NCBI GenBank assembly: GCA_016867265.1
Contig: VGJW01000012.1
Coordinates: 33,512 to 97,511 of the forward strand
DNA length: 64,000 nt
Reading direction: 5' to 3'
Source: Candidatus Tanganyikabacteria bacterium
GTDB taxonomy: Bacteria > Cyanobacteriota > Sericytochromatia > S15B-MN24 > VGJW01
The first letter of the stretch is position 1. Each line of letters begins with the position of its first letter. Below are positions 1 through 8,660 of this stretch, one piece after another. The notes beneath the pieces were generated by a model. It was not told the origin of the DNA. It saw only the letters and a program-made list of their open reading frames with translations, and did no database searches. The position numbers were made by a program, and so were the translations under genes.

Positions 1-286
1 CACCGCCCCACGGGCTCTTGTTCCAGTCATCCGGACGCTTGCGGACCCACAGGTCGTTGATGTCACGCATGCTTGTGGGGTACACTCCCTGATTCTGGGC
101 AGCGAACTCTTCGATGACCTGCTGGAACGCGACGACCTTGGAGCTGGCGCGGCTGTTGCCGGCCGAGTTCTTGGCCTGGTTGTAGATGAGCGTCGCGCCA
201 GCGATCATGACGATGCCGATAACGATCGCGAGCGTCACCTCGATGAGTGTGAAGCCCTTCTTCTTGCGCGTAGCGTGTGAGTACAT
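1..286 (-). CDS. Type IV prepilin-like protein (pseudopilin), 3' end outside window
   Basis: Reading leftward from an ATG at 286, the product starts with a short basic leader (RKKKG) followed by FTLIEV, the classic prepilin peptidase site with Gly at -1 and Glu at +5, and then a hydrophobic helix (about residues 12-32). The next part is a polar alpha-beta region containing SPWGG, a motif also present in the pseudopilins at 4806 and 5588. A very strong ribosome binding site (GGAGGAAGGAG, 291-301) fixes the start. The gene runs off the window, so its length is unknown. It is probably a major or minor pseudopilin of the secretion/pilus machine encoded to its right; the sequence does not say which. 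Confidence 0.88.
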   Translation of the reverse strand, partial: MYSHATRKKKGFTLIEVTLAIVIGIVMIAGATLIYNQAKNSAGNSRASSKVVAFQQVIEEFAAQNQGVYPTSMRDINDLWVRKRPDDWNKSPWGG

Positions 287-440
287 AATTCTCCTTCCTC
301 CGGATGAGGCACATCCGATTGTGCCCCTCGTGCTGGGGTTCCAAACCTGGGTGACGCCACTGTACCGCGTCAGGAAAGCTTCAAACAGGCCTTGAACGCT
401 GGGGGAACCGGACTGCGGATGGAGTTCACGATTCGTTACA

Positions 441-1112
441 CTAGCGGCGCGGTGTTTCTTCCCGCAGAAGCGCGGCTTGACCTTCCTTCTTCAGCCAGTT
501 TGCAGCACAGGTCCGCACGGCCTGGGAAGAACTGGTCCGCCAGATGTTGAGCCAGGTCGCGACTGCGAGGTCCCTGCGGTCGGAAGACAAGTGCATCCGC
601 GCTGCAAAGAAGGCCGCGGCGGGATCGGCGCCCGGCAGCGCCGCGGCGCGTTCGAAATAAGTCGCGGCCTCGCCATGACGGGTGCTGTAGAGAAACAGGA
701 GCATGCCCGCCTGGAAGGGGAACCACGAATCCTTGGGTGAGGCTTTGGCCCCGCGTCCAAGCAGGCGCAAGGCACCATCGATGTCTCCCGCGTCACCGAG
801 GGCGACCGAACCGATTTCGTAGGCTGACCGCAGCCTGGGGTCCAGGGTGACGACCAGATCCAGCAGGGACGCCACGTTGTGGAAGGCGCGGCCGTGGGTC
901 AGCCAATAGCCCCAGTAGGTACTGAAGCGGATATAGGCGAGGTCCGCGAGGAAGCCGTCGAACCCGGCCGCGATCGCCTTGGCCACCGCGGGCGAAGGGA
1001 CGGACTGGAGGCCGGGCAGGCGCACGCGGGCATCCTGCCAGCCTTGGTGGGTCCATTGGATGCTGGTGAATCCGACCGCTGCAATGAGCAGTGCTTGCAA
1101 CGAGGCGCGCAC
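441..1112 (-). CDS. TPR-like protein of unknown function, N-terminal membrane anchor
   Basis: 223 residues with a GTG start four bases after the stop of the permease gene, in the same leftward operon. The N-terminus (ALLIAAVGFTSI) is a likely membrane anchor or uncleaved signal. The rest is helical with TPR-like repeats: a segment around YEIGSVALGDAGDIDGALRLL (broken here as a TPR signature) and another around residues 125-165 (FQAGMLLFLY, ATYFERAAAL). A longer reading frame extends upstream, but it overlaps the permease and would have an unnatural N-terminus. No enzyme motif is visible. A scaffold role for the secretion machine or the ABC permease is only a guess from position. Confidence 0.75.
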   Translation of the reverse strand: MRASLQALLIAAVGFTSIQWTHQGWQDARVRLPGLQSVPSPAVAKAIAAGFDGFLADLAYIRFSTYWGYWLTHGRAFHNVASLLDLVVTLDPRLRSAYEIGSVALGDAGDIDGALRLLGRGAKASPKDSWFPFQAGMLLFLYSTRHGEAATYFERAAALPGADPAAAFFAARMHLSSDRRDLAVATWLNIWRTSSSQAVRTCAANWLKKEGQAALLREETPRR

Positions 1113-1116
1113 GGGG

Positions 1117-1890
1117 TCAGACCTCGCGGCGCAGGATCGACAGCGTGGCCAGGCCCAGGAACAGGAAGGTCCAGGCAAGGCCGTAGCCCCCTGCCCACAG
1201 CGCATCCTGCCAGCGGAGGGGATCGCCATAAACGACCTGATTCTTGACGTCGAGGACCTCGAGGTTGGGCACCACGCGCAGCATGAACTCGCCGAACCAG
1301 CGCACGGCCTCCGGGGTTCCTGTCTGCTGGGTGAAGGTGTGGATGGTCGAGGTGGTATGGCCGACCAGAAAGAGCCCCAGGCAGTAGGCGAGTCCCAGGG
1401 TTGGTGAAGTCAGGCTGGAGAACAGGAGTGCCATCGCCGTGAAGACGGTCGCCTCGACCAGCATCAGCGGTATGGCCGGCAGGAGATGCAGGGGAACGAA
1501 GCCACCCAGAAGGCCATGGATGGCCACAAAAGCCATGGTCATGGCTGCCCCCAGCGCAAGCAGGACGGTCCCGATGCCCAGCAGTTTGCCAAGCAGGTAC
1601 TCTCCGCGGCGGATGGGCTTCGACAGGACCAGGAAGATCGTGCGGCGCTCGATGTCACGGTGGATACCCTGACTGCCAAGCAGGATGCCCACCAGCAGCA
1701 GCAGGATCTGTATGAAGGCGAGTGCCATGTCCCGAACGACCTTGGCTTCCGACCCTGCCGACAAGTTGCCGGCGAGGAAGGCACCCGCCATCAGGACGAG
1801 CGAGAACAGTCCCACCAGATTGAAGACCCGGTCGCGCAGGGCTTCCTTGAACGTGATGGAGGCGAGATGGTACCAGCGCATGTTCGACAT
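1117..1890 (-). CDS. ABC-2 type transporter permease (NosY-like)
   Basis: 257 residues with about six hydrophobic segments, spaced as in ABC-2/NosY permeases: VFNLVGLFSLVLMAG, then an amphipathic region containing DIERRTIFLVLSKPIRRGEY, which resembles the conserved cytoplasmic motif of the family, followed by four further membrane helices. It should form the membrane pore of an exporter or an ABC system acting at the inner membrane. No ATPase subunit is encoded nearby in the window, so its partner must lie elsewhere or left of the window. It follows the lipoprotein gene by 51 bases and precedes the TPR gene by four bases, suggesting one transcript with the secretin. The substrate is unknown. 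Confidence 0.85.
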   Translation of the reverse strand: MSNMRWYHLASITFKEALRDRVFNLVGLFSLVLMAGAFLAGNLSAGSEAKVVRDMALAFIQILLLLVGILLGSQGIHRDIERRTIFLVLSKPIRRGEYLLGKLLGIGTVLLALGAAMTMAFVAIHGLLGGFVPLHLLPAIPLMLVEATVFTAMALLFSSLTSPTLGLAYCLGLFLVGHTTSTIHTFTQQTGTPEAVRWFGEFMLRVVPNLEVLDVKNQVVYGDPLRWQDALWAGGYGLAWTFLFLGLATLSILRREV

Positions 1891-1941
1891 GATGTGGGAT
1901 GAGGGCCGGCCCTCGCAATGGCCGTGTCCGGAGGCCGCGCC

Positions 1942-2739
1942 TTACTCGTCGCCCGCGCTCGTCGTGGACACGGAGGTCAACTCGAAGGACAAGGTCGGCG
2001 TGTCACGGACGTTGTTGAGCGTGGAGTTGAGCAACGTGGCGGTGACGGCACTTGGGTACACGGGGTTTTCTGCATCCAACTGACCGTCAGCGAGTCTGTT
2101 GTTGTCTTCAAGCTGCAGTTTCTGACCCGTCAGAAACACCTGGGCATCCTTCGGGTCGCGGGGATTGAGCACCCGGGACGGTGTGCCGTCCGCACGAAGG
2201 AACGTGAGCCTGGTCGTCGTGGTCAGGTTGGTCTGGTTGAGATTGTTCTCCCAGACTGCCTTCAGAAAGTAGTTTCGCTTCTTGTTGTACGCAGATTCGG
2301 CGTTGGCAATCTCGGCATCGTTCTGGGCCAGCTTGGCCAAGGGGAATGTGTAGATGCTTTCCGTGGAAGCCAACTGGCCCTCGGGGAACACTGAGAGCGT
2401 GCTGTCGCCCGTCAGGGCTCCGGGGCCCTCGATCTCGAGAATCCAGTACAAGATGGTCGGGATCTGACCATCGACGCCGGTCACGGCAACTTGCAGCGGG
2501 TTCTCGCCAAAGGTCGTGACCGGAGCCGACCCCGACGCGAGGGTCTCGGTACGGATGGCCGCGGGACGGCCTCTGAAGGGAGCCTCTTCGACAAAGCCCA
2601 GCCGAAAGGTCGTGGCCTTGAGGAAGGGCAGGGAGTAGACCTGTGGAAACGTCTGGGCACAACCCACGATCGTGGCTGCTCCGACCAAGCCGGCGAGCAG
2701 CAGGCCTCTGGAACTGCCGGACGAAGAGCGGCTAGACAT
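1942..2739 (-). CDS. Predicted lipoprotein of secretin operon
   Basis: 265 residues starting with a signal peptide (LLLAGLVGAATIVGC) whose lipobox Cys lies near residue 27. The mature part is mostly beta-rich with Thr/Asn-rich stretches and no family that I recognise. Its ATG overlaps the secretin stop by eight bases (2732-2739), so translation is coupled to the secretin. A lipoprotein made together with a secretin invites the idea of a pilotin or secretin-associated factor, but classical pilotins are smaller and helical, so this is inference only. Confidence 0.8.
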   Translation of the reverse strand: MSSRSSSGSSRGLLLAGLVGAATIVGCAQTFPQVYSLPFLKATTFRLGFVEEAPFRGRPAAIRTETLASGSAPVTTFGENPLQVAVTGVDGQIPTILYWILEIEGPGALTGDSTLSVFPEGQLASTESIYTFPLAKLAQNDAEIANAESAYNKKRNYFLKAVWENNLNQTNLTTTTRLTFLRADGTPSRVLNPRDPKDAQVFLTGQKLQLEDNNRLADGQLDAENPVYPSAVTATLLNSTLNNVRDTPTLSFELTSVSTTSAGDE

Positions 2740-4720
2740 CGGGTTGGATCTCCGGGGTGATGTAGATCTGGACCTCTGACTTGCGCTTGTTGCGGGTTTT
2801 GTTCCCCGTACCGAAGATGAAATCCCAAGCCCCGCGTGCGAGGGCCTTGGTACGCGTCACTTCCAGCAGGTTGGTGACCAAGGGCAGGTCGAAAGGCAGG
2901 TTGTCCTGCGTGGACGTGGCATCCGATTCCTGAATCAGGCCCGCGATGACGATGGTTTCGCCGTCCTTGACGCGGATTTCGTCCGATTGATAGGAACGCT
3001 GGGTCGTGAGCGTGATGACCTGATTGGCGACGTTCAAGGTCTCTCCAGGGAACGAGATCGAGGGCTTGACGAACAACGAGACCGAGTTGTCCAGCAGGAT
3101 CCGGGGCGTGATCTCGAGATCGATGCCGACGTTGGCCGTCTGGACCGTCTGGGTCACCTGGGCCTGCTGGCCCACGCCCGTGGTCTGGACCGTGACGCCC
3201 GCGAGCACTTGTTGCGTACTGGAAAGCTTAGAGGTTCTGTTGTCCATGGCTAGGATGGTCGGGCTGGCCAGCAGCTTCGCCTTGGATTCCTGCTCGAGAC
3301 GCCGGAAGACATAGTCGAGGCCGAAGTTGTTGGGCACGACCGTCGTGTTGACGCTGGTCTCGCCTCCGGGGGCGTTGCCCTGTTGCAAGGCCCTGAACGC
3401 GGTTGTCGTCATCGGCATCCCGGGCAGCTGAAGGTTGTTCAGGATGCCAGCAAGTTCGCGCTGTCCGTTCTCGTTCAACTCGACGATCTGGGTTCGCAAC
3501 AGGACCTGGCGCCGTCGCTTGTCGATCCGGGGCAGGATTTGCTCGACCAGATTCAGTTCCTCGCGGCTGCCAATGACCAGCAGGTTGTTGTCCCGAACCA
3601 GCGGTACGAAACGGGGCGTCGCTTCCGTTACGCCAGGGTTGACCTGGGTCGGGCGCGATCCCCGGCCAAAGTCAAGGTCCTGAACCGTGAACAAGGCGCC
3701 GCCACCCCCGGCTCCACCCGAACCGCCGGCTGCGCCCGCTGCGCCCGCCCCGGCACCAGCACCCGCTCCACCACCCGTCACGACCGTATCCTGGACCACG
3801 CCCGCCCCGACGAAGTAACTGTTCTTGAGCAGATTGATGGCTTCGACCGGCGTCAGGTAGGTGAGCCGGAAGATCTTGCTGGGCATCAGCACGTCCATGC
3901 GCTTGACGAGGCGTTCGACGATTTCGATGTCCTCGTTGGTGCCGTGGACGATGATGCTGTTGGTGCGCGAGTCGGCGATCAGCTTGTAGGCAGGGGAGAA
4001 GGACGAGGCACCCGAGGCACCCCCCGTCGTGTTGCTGGCCCCCGAGATGCCGCTGTTGCCAACAATCGTCGTGATCTTGGTAATCATCGTGCTGGCCGGC
4101 GCGAAGTGAACGGGCACGAAGCGGATCTGGGCCTGACCGTAGCGGCCGCTGCGGTAGATGATGTAGGTGCTGCCTGTCTTTTGCATGGTCAACGCATTGG
4201 TCGCCAACAGCGTTTCCATGATTTGGTTTAGCGGAATGTTCTGGAAATCGACCGCAACCGTGCCTGTCACCGACGGATCGATAATCAGGTTCAGATTCTT
4301 CATTTCGGCAATCGTGCCGATGACCTCCTGGACCGGCAGGCCCCGGGCTCTGAGGAAAAGCCGCTCGCTGCCACCAGGTAGGTTGATGCGGGTCGCGAGC
4401 GTGATGTTGTCATCTGCCTTGCCTGCGGGCAACTCGATGGTCTCGACCCCAACGGGCGCCGGCGTGGCTTGAATCAGGTAGGAGACGGGCCGGTTCGGAC
4501 CCTTGGGCGCCGCAGGCTTCAGGATGGGAACGGCCACCACCGAGCCCTTTACGGGCTTCACGGGCACGGCCAGATTCTTGCCGGTCTTCGTCGCACGACC
4601 CGCTGCCGGCTTGCGGGGCTTGTGCCGGGCGGCAGCCACGGCAGGGTCTGCGACGGGCCCCAGTGCCAAGCCCAGGGCGAGGGCCAGCAGCAGCGGTTTC
4701 GTGGGAGGACGGCGCAGCAT
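2732..4720 (-). CDS. gspD: Secretin, GspD/PilQ family
   Basis: 662 residues from the ATG at 4720. A longer frame to 4756 exists, but the internal Met begins a proper signal peptide (LLLALALGLALG) and has GGAAGG upstream. Domains in order: signal peptide, Ala/Lys/Pro-rich linker, an N0/STN-like module (about 120-200, with VTGTVAVDFQNIPL), two N-type subdomains (around RTNSIIVHG and DNNLLVIGS), and the C-terminal secretin domain (about 400-655: RTQIVELNENGQRELAG through SEVQIYITPEI). A Gly/Ala-rich insertion (near residues 325-350) interrupts the N region. The canonical VPxLGxIPxxGxLF signature is replaced by the divergent LPFDLPLVTNLLEV. It forms the outer-membrane gate of the pilus or secretion machine. 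Confidence 0.95.
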   Translation of the reverse strand: MLRRPPTKPLLLALALGLALGPVADPAVAAARHKPRKPAAGRATKTGKNLAVPVKPVKGSVVAVPILKPAAPKGPNRPVSYLIQATPAPVGVETIELPAGKADDNITLATRINLPGGSERLFLRARGLPVQEVIGTIAEMKNLNLIIDPSVTGTVAVDFQNIPLNQIMETLLATNALTMQKTGSTYIIYRSGRYGQAQIRFVPVHFAPASTMITKITTIVGNSGISGASNTTGGASGASSFSPAYKLIADSRTNSIIVHGTNEDIEIVERLVKRMDVLMPSKIFRLTYLTPVEAINLLKNSYFVGAGVVQDTVVTGGGAGAGAGAGAAGAAGGSGGAGGGGALFTVQDLDFGRGSRPTQVNPGVTEATPRFVPLVRDNNLLVIGSREELNLVEQILPRIDKRRRQVLLRTQIVELNENGQRELAGILNNLQLPGMPMTTTAFRALQQGNAPGGETSVNTTVVPNNFGLDYVFRRLEQESKAKLLASPTILAMDNRTSKLSSTQQVLAGVTVQTTGVGQQAQVTQTVQTANVGIDLEITPRILLDNSVSLFVKPSISFPGETLNVANQVITLTTQRSYQSDEIRVKDGETIVIAGLIQESDATSTQDNLPFDLPLVTNLLEVTRTKALARGAWDFIFGTGNKTRNKRKSEVQIYITPEIQPDV

Positions 4721-4741
4721 GAAAAAGCCTTCCGTACGGGG

Positions 4742-4761
4742 CACGGATGACCTCATCCGTG
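4742..4761. promoter_or_regulatory. Perfect 20-bp palindrome upstream of the secretin gene
   Basis: ACGGATGA and its reverse complement TCATCCGT are separated by two bases, and one further C-G pair extends the symmetry to 20 bp. It lies between the stop of the pseudopilin gene (4806) and the secretin start (4720), about 20 bases upstream of the ATG. It could be an operator or an mRNA hairpin that tunes secretin translation or attenuates readthrough. The longer alternative secretin start codon falls inside it, another reason to prefer the start at 4720. Confidence 0.5.
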
Positions 4762-4805
4762 GCGACAGGCGCCTATACCCTGTATGCCTGATCCTCTAAC
4801 GGCGG

Positions 4806-5591
4806 CTAAAGGCGGTTGTTGCCGCTCCCGCCGGAACTGCCACCCACCCGGCCCGAGAAGCCGCCGCCGCTGGTGCTCGTAGAACCGCCACTACCGCTTC
4901 CTGAGCTGCTCCCGCCACCGACGGCTACTGCCGAAGTCGTGTCGGCGGCCACCGAGCCGTCGGCAAGAAAGACCGGCGGTCCGGAAGGAAAAAGAAAGCG
5001 TCGGCCTTGGTTGTCACAGTAGGCCAGCGCATAGGTGTCGAAATGTTTGTAGGCCTTCGTCGCATTGTCAAAAATCATGATTTCTGGACTTCCCGGATTT
5101 GTCAGTTCTCTAGCTACCCGGAAGTAGTAGAGAAGCCCACTGTCCCCGTGGTTCGTTGTCGCACTAACGAACCGTGGCGTACCAGCTCTGAAATGCACGT
5201 GGCGCATCGTGAATCCGTTTGCAGCCAATGATGGCCAGCATTCCGAGTTTGGTGGATTTTGCGCTCCGCGATCCGGACCGCAATCGGATGGCCCCCCCCA
5301 CGGACTGTTCGCGTGGTCCTCCCGTCGGTTGGCGAGAAGTAACTCATAGAACGCATCGCGCGACGGTGGAATAGCTTGCTGGGTCACGACGCGCTCCACC
5401 AGGGTACGGGCGGCCTGGACGCGTGCCTGGGCGACGGCAAATCCAGCGGATTCCCGCAGCTGGCGAAACATGACTGCGCCCGCGCCGAGCACGATGGCCC
5501 CGATGATGATGACCAACATCGTCTCGGCCAGCGTGAAGCCCCCGACGCGCCGACTGGGCAGATGCATTGAACCTATGTTGGGCTTGCTCAT
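4806..5591 (-). CDS. Pseudopilin with Gly/Ser-rich C-terminal tail
   Basis: 261 residues starting at the ATG at 5591, which overlaps the upstream pseudopilin stop as ATGA. The prepilin site is GG|FTLAETML, with Glu at +5 and a following hydrophobic helix (VIIIGAIVLGAGAVMF). The globular part contains SPWGG and Cys residues that could pair. The last 40 residues are an unusual Gly/Ser/Thr-rich tail (GGGSSSGSGSGG and similar) that should be flexible or exposed. At this size it is more likely a minor or tip pseudopilin than a major one. It sits in the leftward operon ahead of the secretin. Confidence 0.88.
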   Translation of the reverse strand: MSKPNIGSMHLPSRRVGGFTLAETMLVIIIGAIVLGAGAVMFRQLRESAGFAVAQARVQAARTLVERVVTQQAIPPSRDAFYELLLANRREDHANSPWGGPSDCGPDRGAQNPPNSECWPSLAANGFTMRHVHFRAGTPRFVSATTNHGDSGLLYYFRVARELTNPGSPEIMIFDNATKAYKHFDTYALAYCDNQGRRFLFPSGPPVFLADGSVAADTTSAVAVGGGSSSGSGSGGSTSTSGGGFSGRVGGSSGGSGNNRL

Positions 5592-6154
5592 TGGCTGGTC
5601 GTTCGCATGAAATACCAACGGCGGTAGTGTTTGCTGATAGCGATGGCGTAGTTACGGCACTTGACTTCCGTGGTGCCCTGCGAGAGGTCCGCGAAGGTTC
5701 GCGTTACGGTAGCCCTCCCCGGTTGGGCCAATCGCACGTAGTAACAATAGTCGGTGCCCCGGGGCACGCCGCCGGTAGTCGGTTCACGTGTTGCGGCGGC
5801 TGAAGTAAGTGGGTCAGTTTCACCCTCTGGATTGTCATAAAAGTAAAGTCCGTTCACTATTTCCGAACTGTTGTCGACGACAGCCCCGCCCCAAGGGGAC
5901 AGGTTGGCGTCCTGCCGCCTCGCTCCCCAGGCGGATTGCGCCTCGGTCGCGTCGGGGTAGTAGCCTCTGGTCGAGAACGAGGCCTCGACCATGGCCTGCA
6001 GGTCGCCGACCTTGGCCGCGGCGCGCGAGTCACCGGCAGCTTCCTTGGCCGAGTTGTAGGCGAAGGCCGTCGCGGCAGCGAGGATGAGGCCCAGGCTGAT
6101 CGCCAGGCCAACTTCCAGGAGGGTCATGCCCTTGGACACGTTGGTGTCTCTCAC
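5588..6154 (-). CDS. Pseudopilin, first gene of the leftward secretion operon
   Basis: Prepilin-type N-terminus SKG|MTLLEV with Glu at +5, then a long hydrophobic stretch (LAISLGLILAAATAFAY) and a soluble domain with SPWGG and the paired-Cys segment DYCYYVR/VKCRNY. I chose the GTG at 6154, which gives a nine-residue leader; a GTG at 6139 (leader MSKG) or a TTG at 6211 are alternatives, since none has an ideal ribosome binding site. Its stop overlaps the next pseudopilin start (ATGA). The promoter should lie in the 134-bp gap shared with the divergent platform-protein gene. Confidence 0.85.
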   Translation of the reverse strand: MRDTNVSKGMTLLEVGLAISLGLILAAATAFAYNSAKEAAGDSRAAAKVGDLQAMVEASFSTRGYYPDATEAQSAWGARRQDANLSPWGGAVVDNSSEIVNGLYFYDNPEGETDPLTSAAATREPTTGGVPRGTDYCYYVRLAQPGRATVTRTFADLSQGTTEVKCRNYAIAISKHYRRWYFMRTTSQ

Positions 6155-6288
6155 TCCCTTCTTGTACCCGGAACCGGGCGTTGTGACGATCCACCGGTCG
6201 CAGGGTAACAATTAAGGGACCTTAGCGCCCCTCTCGTCGACGCAGGGCGTGCGTCCCCGTCTCCGCAGGCCCTCTGGCCGAGGAACCG

Positions 6289-7869
6289 ATGCCCAAGCTT
6301 TACGAGTACACGGCCCACGCCGGCAACGCGATCCGCAAAGATACGATCGAGGCCGAGAACGAGAAAGAAGTTCGCGCCAAGCTGCGCGAGATGGGCCTCT
6401 TCCCGCTCGAGGTCCGGGTCGCCCCCAAGAAAAAGGTCGACATCCGGAAGATGTTGTCGTCCAAGAAGGGCGGGGCTGGGGACGACGGCGAGGGCGAGGG
6501 CGCCACCAAGAAGCAGGACGCCAAACCCGAAAAAATCAAAATCCAGAAGAAGAAGACGTTCGTCTACACGGCAACTCCATTCATGGGCGGGGCTGCCTCA
6601 TCCGGCGAGATCAGTGCCGTCGACGAGCGCCAGGCAAGGCAGTTGCTGCGCGACCGCAGCCTTTTCCCGACCAAGTTGGCGGTCAAGCAGTTCTGGCACG
6701 ACTACATGCCGGGCAGCGCACAGGCCAAGTCGGCCGACGAGATCCGCAAGCAGCGCATGGCCGCGCAGTCTCCGTTCGAGAAGCTGATGGAGCGGCTGCT
6801 GCCGGGCTTCATGAGTGGCAAGAAGGTGCCGACCAAGGACATCGTCTTCTACACGTCGCAAATGGCGACGATGATGGATGCCGGCCTTTCCATCGCCCAG
6901 ACGCTCGAAATCCTGGGCGGCAGCGTCACGGATCGTCGCCTCTTGATCATCAACCAGACGGTCCTCGGCAAGATCTTCGAGGGTATCTCGCTCACGGAGG
7001 CATTCGGCGAGCACAAGGAGTTCCTGCCGGACGTCTTCTGCGAGCTGATCCAGATTGGCGAACAGTCCGGCAACATCGAGGAAACGACCAAGCGTCTCGC
7101 CGAGTACCTCGAGAAGACGGCGGAGACGCAGTCGAAGGTCAAGTCCGCGATGACCTATCCCACGGTCATGCTCGTGCTGATTTCGCTCATCGTGCTGGGC
7201 TTGATGCTGTTCGTCGTGCCGACGTTCATCAAGTTGTTCGATGACTTCAAGCTCGACCTACCCGGGACCACCAAGTTCCTGATTGCTTCCAGCAAGTATG
7301 TGCAGAGCTATTGGTGGACCTTGCCTCTGTACGCGGGCGCTGCCTGGTGGTCGGTCAACTGGTTCAGGCAGACGAACCTGGGCTTAATCCTCAAGGATCG
7401 CTTCGAATACCGGGTGCCGATTCTCGGCAAGCTGAACTACAACGTGGTGATCGGTCGCCTCCTCTACAACATGGCATTGTTCATGCGCTGCGGCGTGCCC
7501 CTGACGACCACCCTCGAGAGCCTCAGGGACTCGACGCGCAACGCGATTACCGCATCCAAGATCGAAGACATCCGCCAAGGCATCATTCAGGGTGCGCGTC
7601 TTTCGACACTCTTCGAGGCTTCTGCGCTCTTTCCCGCCTTCGTCAATCACCTGCTGGTCGCAGGCGAGGAGTCAGGTGCCCTGGATGATCTGATGATGAA
7701 GGGGGCCAAATATGTCGACTCGGAGATCGAAGCCTCGATCAAGAGCATGATGGGCGCCATCGAGCCGGCCATGACTGTGGTCATCGCGGGCGTCGTCATC
7801 TTCATCCTGGGAAGCCTCTACATGCCGCTCATCGGCCTGATGTCCAACACGAACAAGGCGGCGCAATGA
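6289..7869 (+). CDS. gspF: Inner-membrane platform protein GspF/PilC with duplicated N-terminal module
   Basis: 526 residues, whereas family members are usually near 400. The C-terminal part has two T2SSF domains (about 180-305 and 385-510) with GLSIAQTLEIL and GVPLTTTLESL repeats and three membrane helices (for example VMLVLISLIVLGLMLFVVP). The extra length is at the N-terminus, which holds two copies of the small cytoplasmic module: LYEYTAHAG...REMGLFP (residues 4-40) and FVYTATPFMGG...RDRSLFP (about 88-130), joined by a Lys/Glu/Gly-rich linker. It anchors the pilus/pseudopilus assembly complex in the inner membrane and is expected to contact the ATPase encoded at 12079. It is first in the rightward operon. 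Confidence 0.95.
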   Translation: MPKLYEYTAHAGNAIRKDTIEAENEKEVRAKLREMGLFPLEVRVAPKKKVDIRKMLSSKKGGAGDDGEGEGATKKQDAKPEKIKIQKKKTFVYTATPFMGGAASSGEISAVDERQARQLLRDRSLFPTKLAVKQFWHDYMPGSAQAKSADEIRKQRMAAQSPFEKLMERLLPGFMSGKKVPTKDIVFYTSQMATMMDAGLSIAQTLEILGGSVTDRRLLIINQTVLGKIFEGISLTEAFGEHKEFLPDVFCELIQIGEQSGNIEETTKRLAEYLEKTAETQSKVKSAMTYPTVMLVLISLIVLGLMLFVVPTFIKLFDDFKLDLPGTTKFLIASSKYVQSYWWTLPLYAGAAWWSVNWFRQTNLGLILKDRFEYRVPILGKLNYNVVIGRLLYNMALFMRCGVPLTTTLESLRDSTRNAITASKIEDIRQGIIQGARLSTLFEASALFPAFVNHLLVAGEESGALDDLMMKGAKYVDSEIEASIKSMMGAIEPAMTVVIAGVVIFILGSLYMPLIGLMSNTNKAAQ

Positions 7870-8657
7870 ACCTGCTGCGAGGCGGACGGTCCCGGGGCCT
7901 CTCCCTGCTCGAGGTCACCTTGGCGGCCGTCGTCGGCCTGATCCTGCTGGCGGGCAGCGTGGCTGGCGTCCGCCAATATCAGGCTCAGGCCAGGATCTCG
8001 ACCTGCAAGATGCACCTGGCCGCGCTCAGGCAGTCGATTGGCTTCTACAAGTTCAGGACGGGGTTCTGGCCCCAGCTGTATCCGGGTGGCAACGCCGCCG
8101 ACAGCGACCCCGGTTACGTGAACTGGAGCAGCTCGGCCACGTCTCCCCGGGCAAACCAGACCACCCTGGTGGTCGGCGCCTTGCCGCCCTCCGGCACGAT
8201 TCCCGCGGGCGCCCACGTGGTGCTGACGGACGACGCGGGCTCCATGTGGGCGCGCACGACGGCGGTCGCGAACTCGCCCACCCTTGCCATCGCGCCGGCA
8301 TGGTCACGCGATGGTGCGGGCACGGCGACGGTGCAGTTGGCGGGGCTTTTCTCGAATCGCGACGATAGCGGCAATCCATTTCTGGACGTGGCCGAGCCGC
8401 CGGGCACGAACCCGTGGGGCAGGGGCCTGGGCGATCGATGGACGGGTGTCGCGGTGGTCCGCAACTGGGATGGTGTCTCCCTGCAATGGCGAACGCAGAC
8501 CGGCTTCGCCTACGATGGTGGCGGCCTGACCCGATGGGGCGGCTTGGCCTATAGCCCGAGGAATGGTGAAATTCACTACTACCTGCCGTCGACCGGAGAC
8601 GATGCTTCCGAGATCGGCAACTTCAGCGGGGATCCTCCCTTTCTCTGGGGGCGTTGA
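7866..8657 (+). CDS. Pseudopilin
   Basis: 263 residues starting at an ATG that overlaps the platform-protein stop (ATGA). A basic leader (GGRSRG) precedes LSLLEVTLA, with Glu at +5, and a hydrophobic helix (VVGLILLAGSVAGV). The globular part contains MHLAALRQSIGFYKFRTGFWP, a helix-to-globule transition typical of pseudopilins, and NPWGRG near residue 180. The gene is inserted between the platform and PilM-like genes, so it is probably made in fixed ratio with the assembly machinery. Its exact pseudopilin class is not determinable here. Confidence 0.88.
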   Translation: MNLLRGGRSRGLSLLEVTLAAVVGLILLAGSVAGVRQYQAQARISTCKMHLAALRQSIGFYKFRTGFWPQLYPGGNAADSDPGYVNWSSSATSPRANQTTLVVGALPPSGTIPAGAHVVLTDDAGSMWARTTAVANSPTLAIAPAWSRDGAGTATVQLAGLFSNRDDSGNPFLDVAEPPGTNPWGRGLGDRWTGVAVVRNWDGVSLQWRTQTGFAYDGGGLTRWGGLAYSPRNGEIHYYLPSTGDDASEIGNFSGDPPFLWGR

Positions 8658-8660
8658 GAC

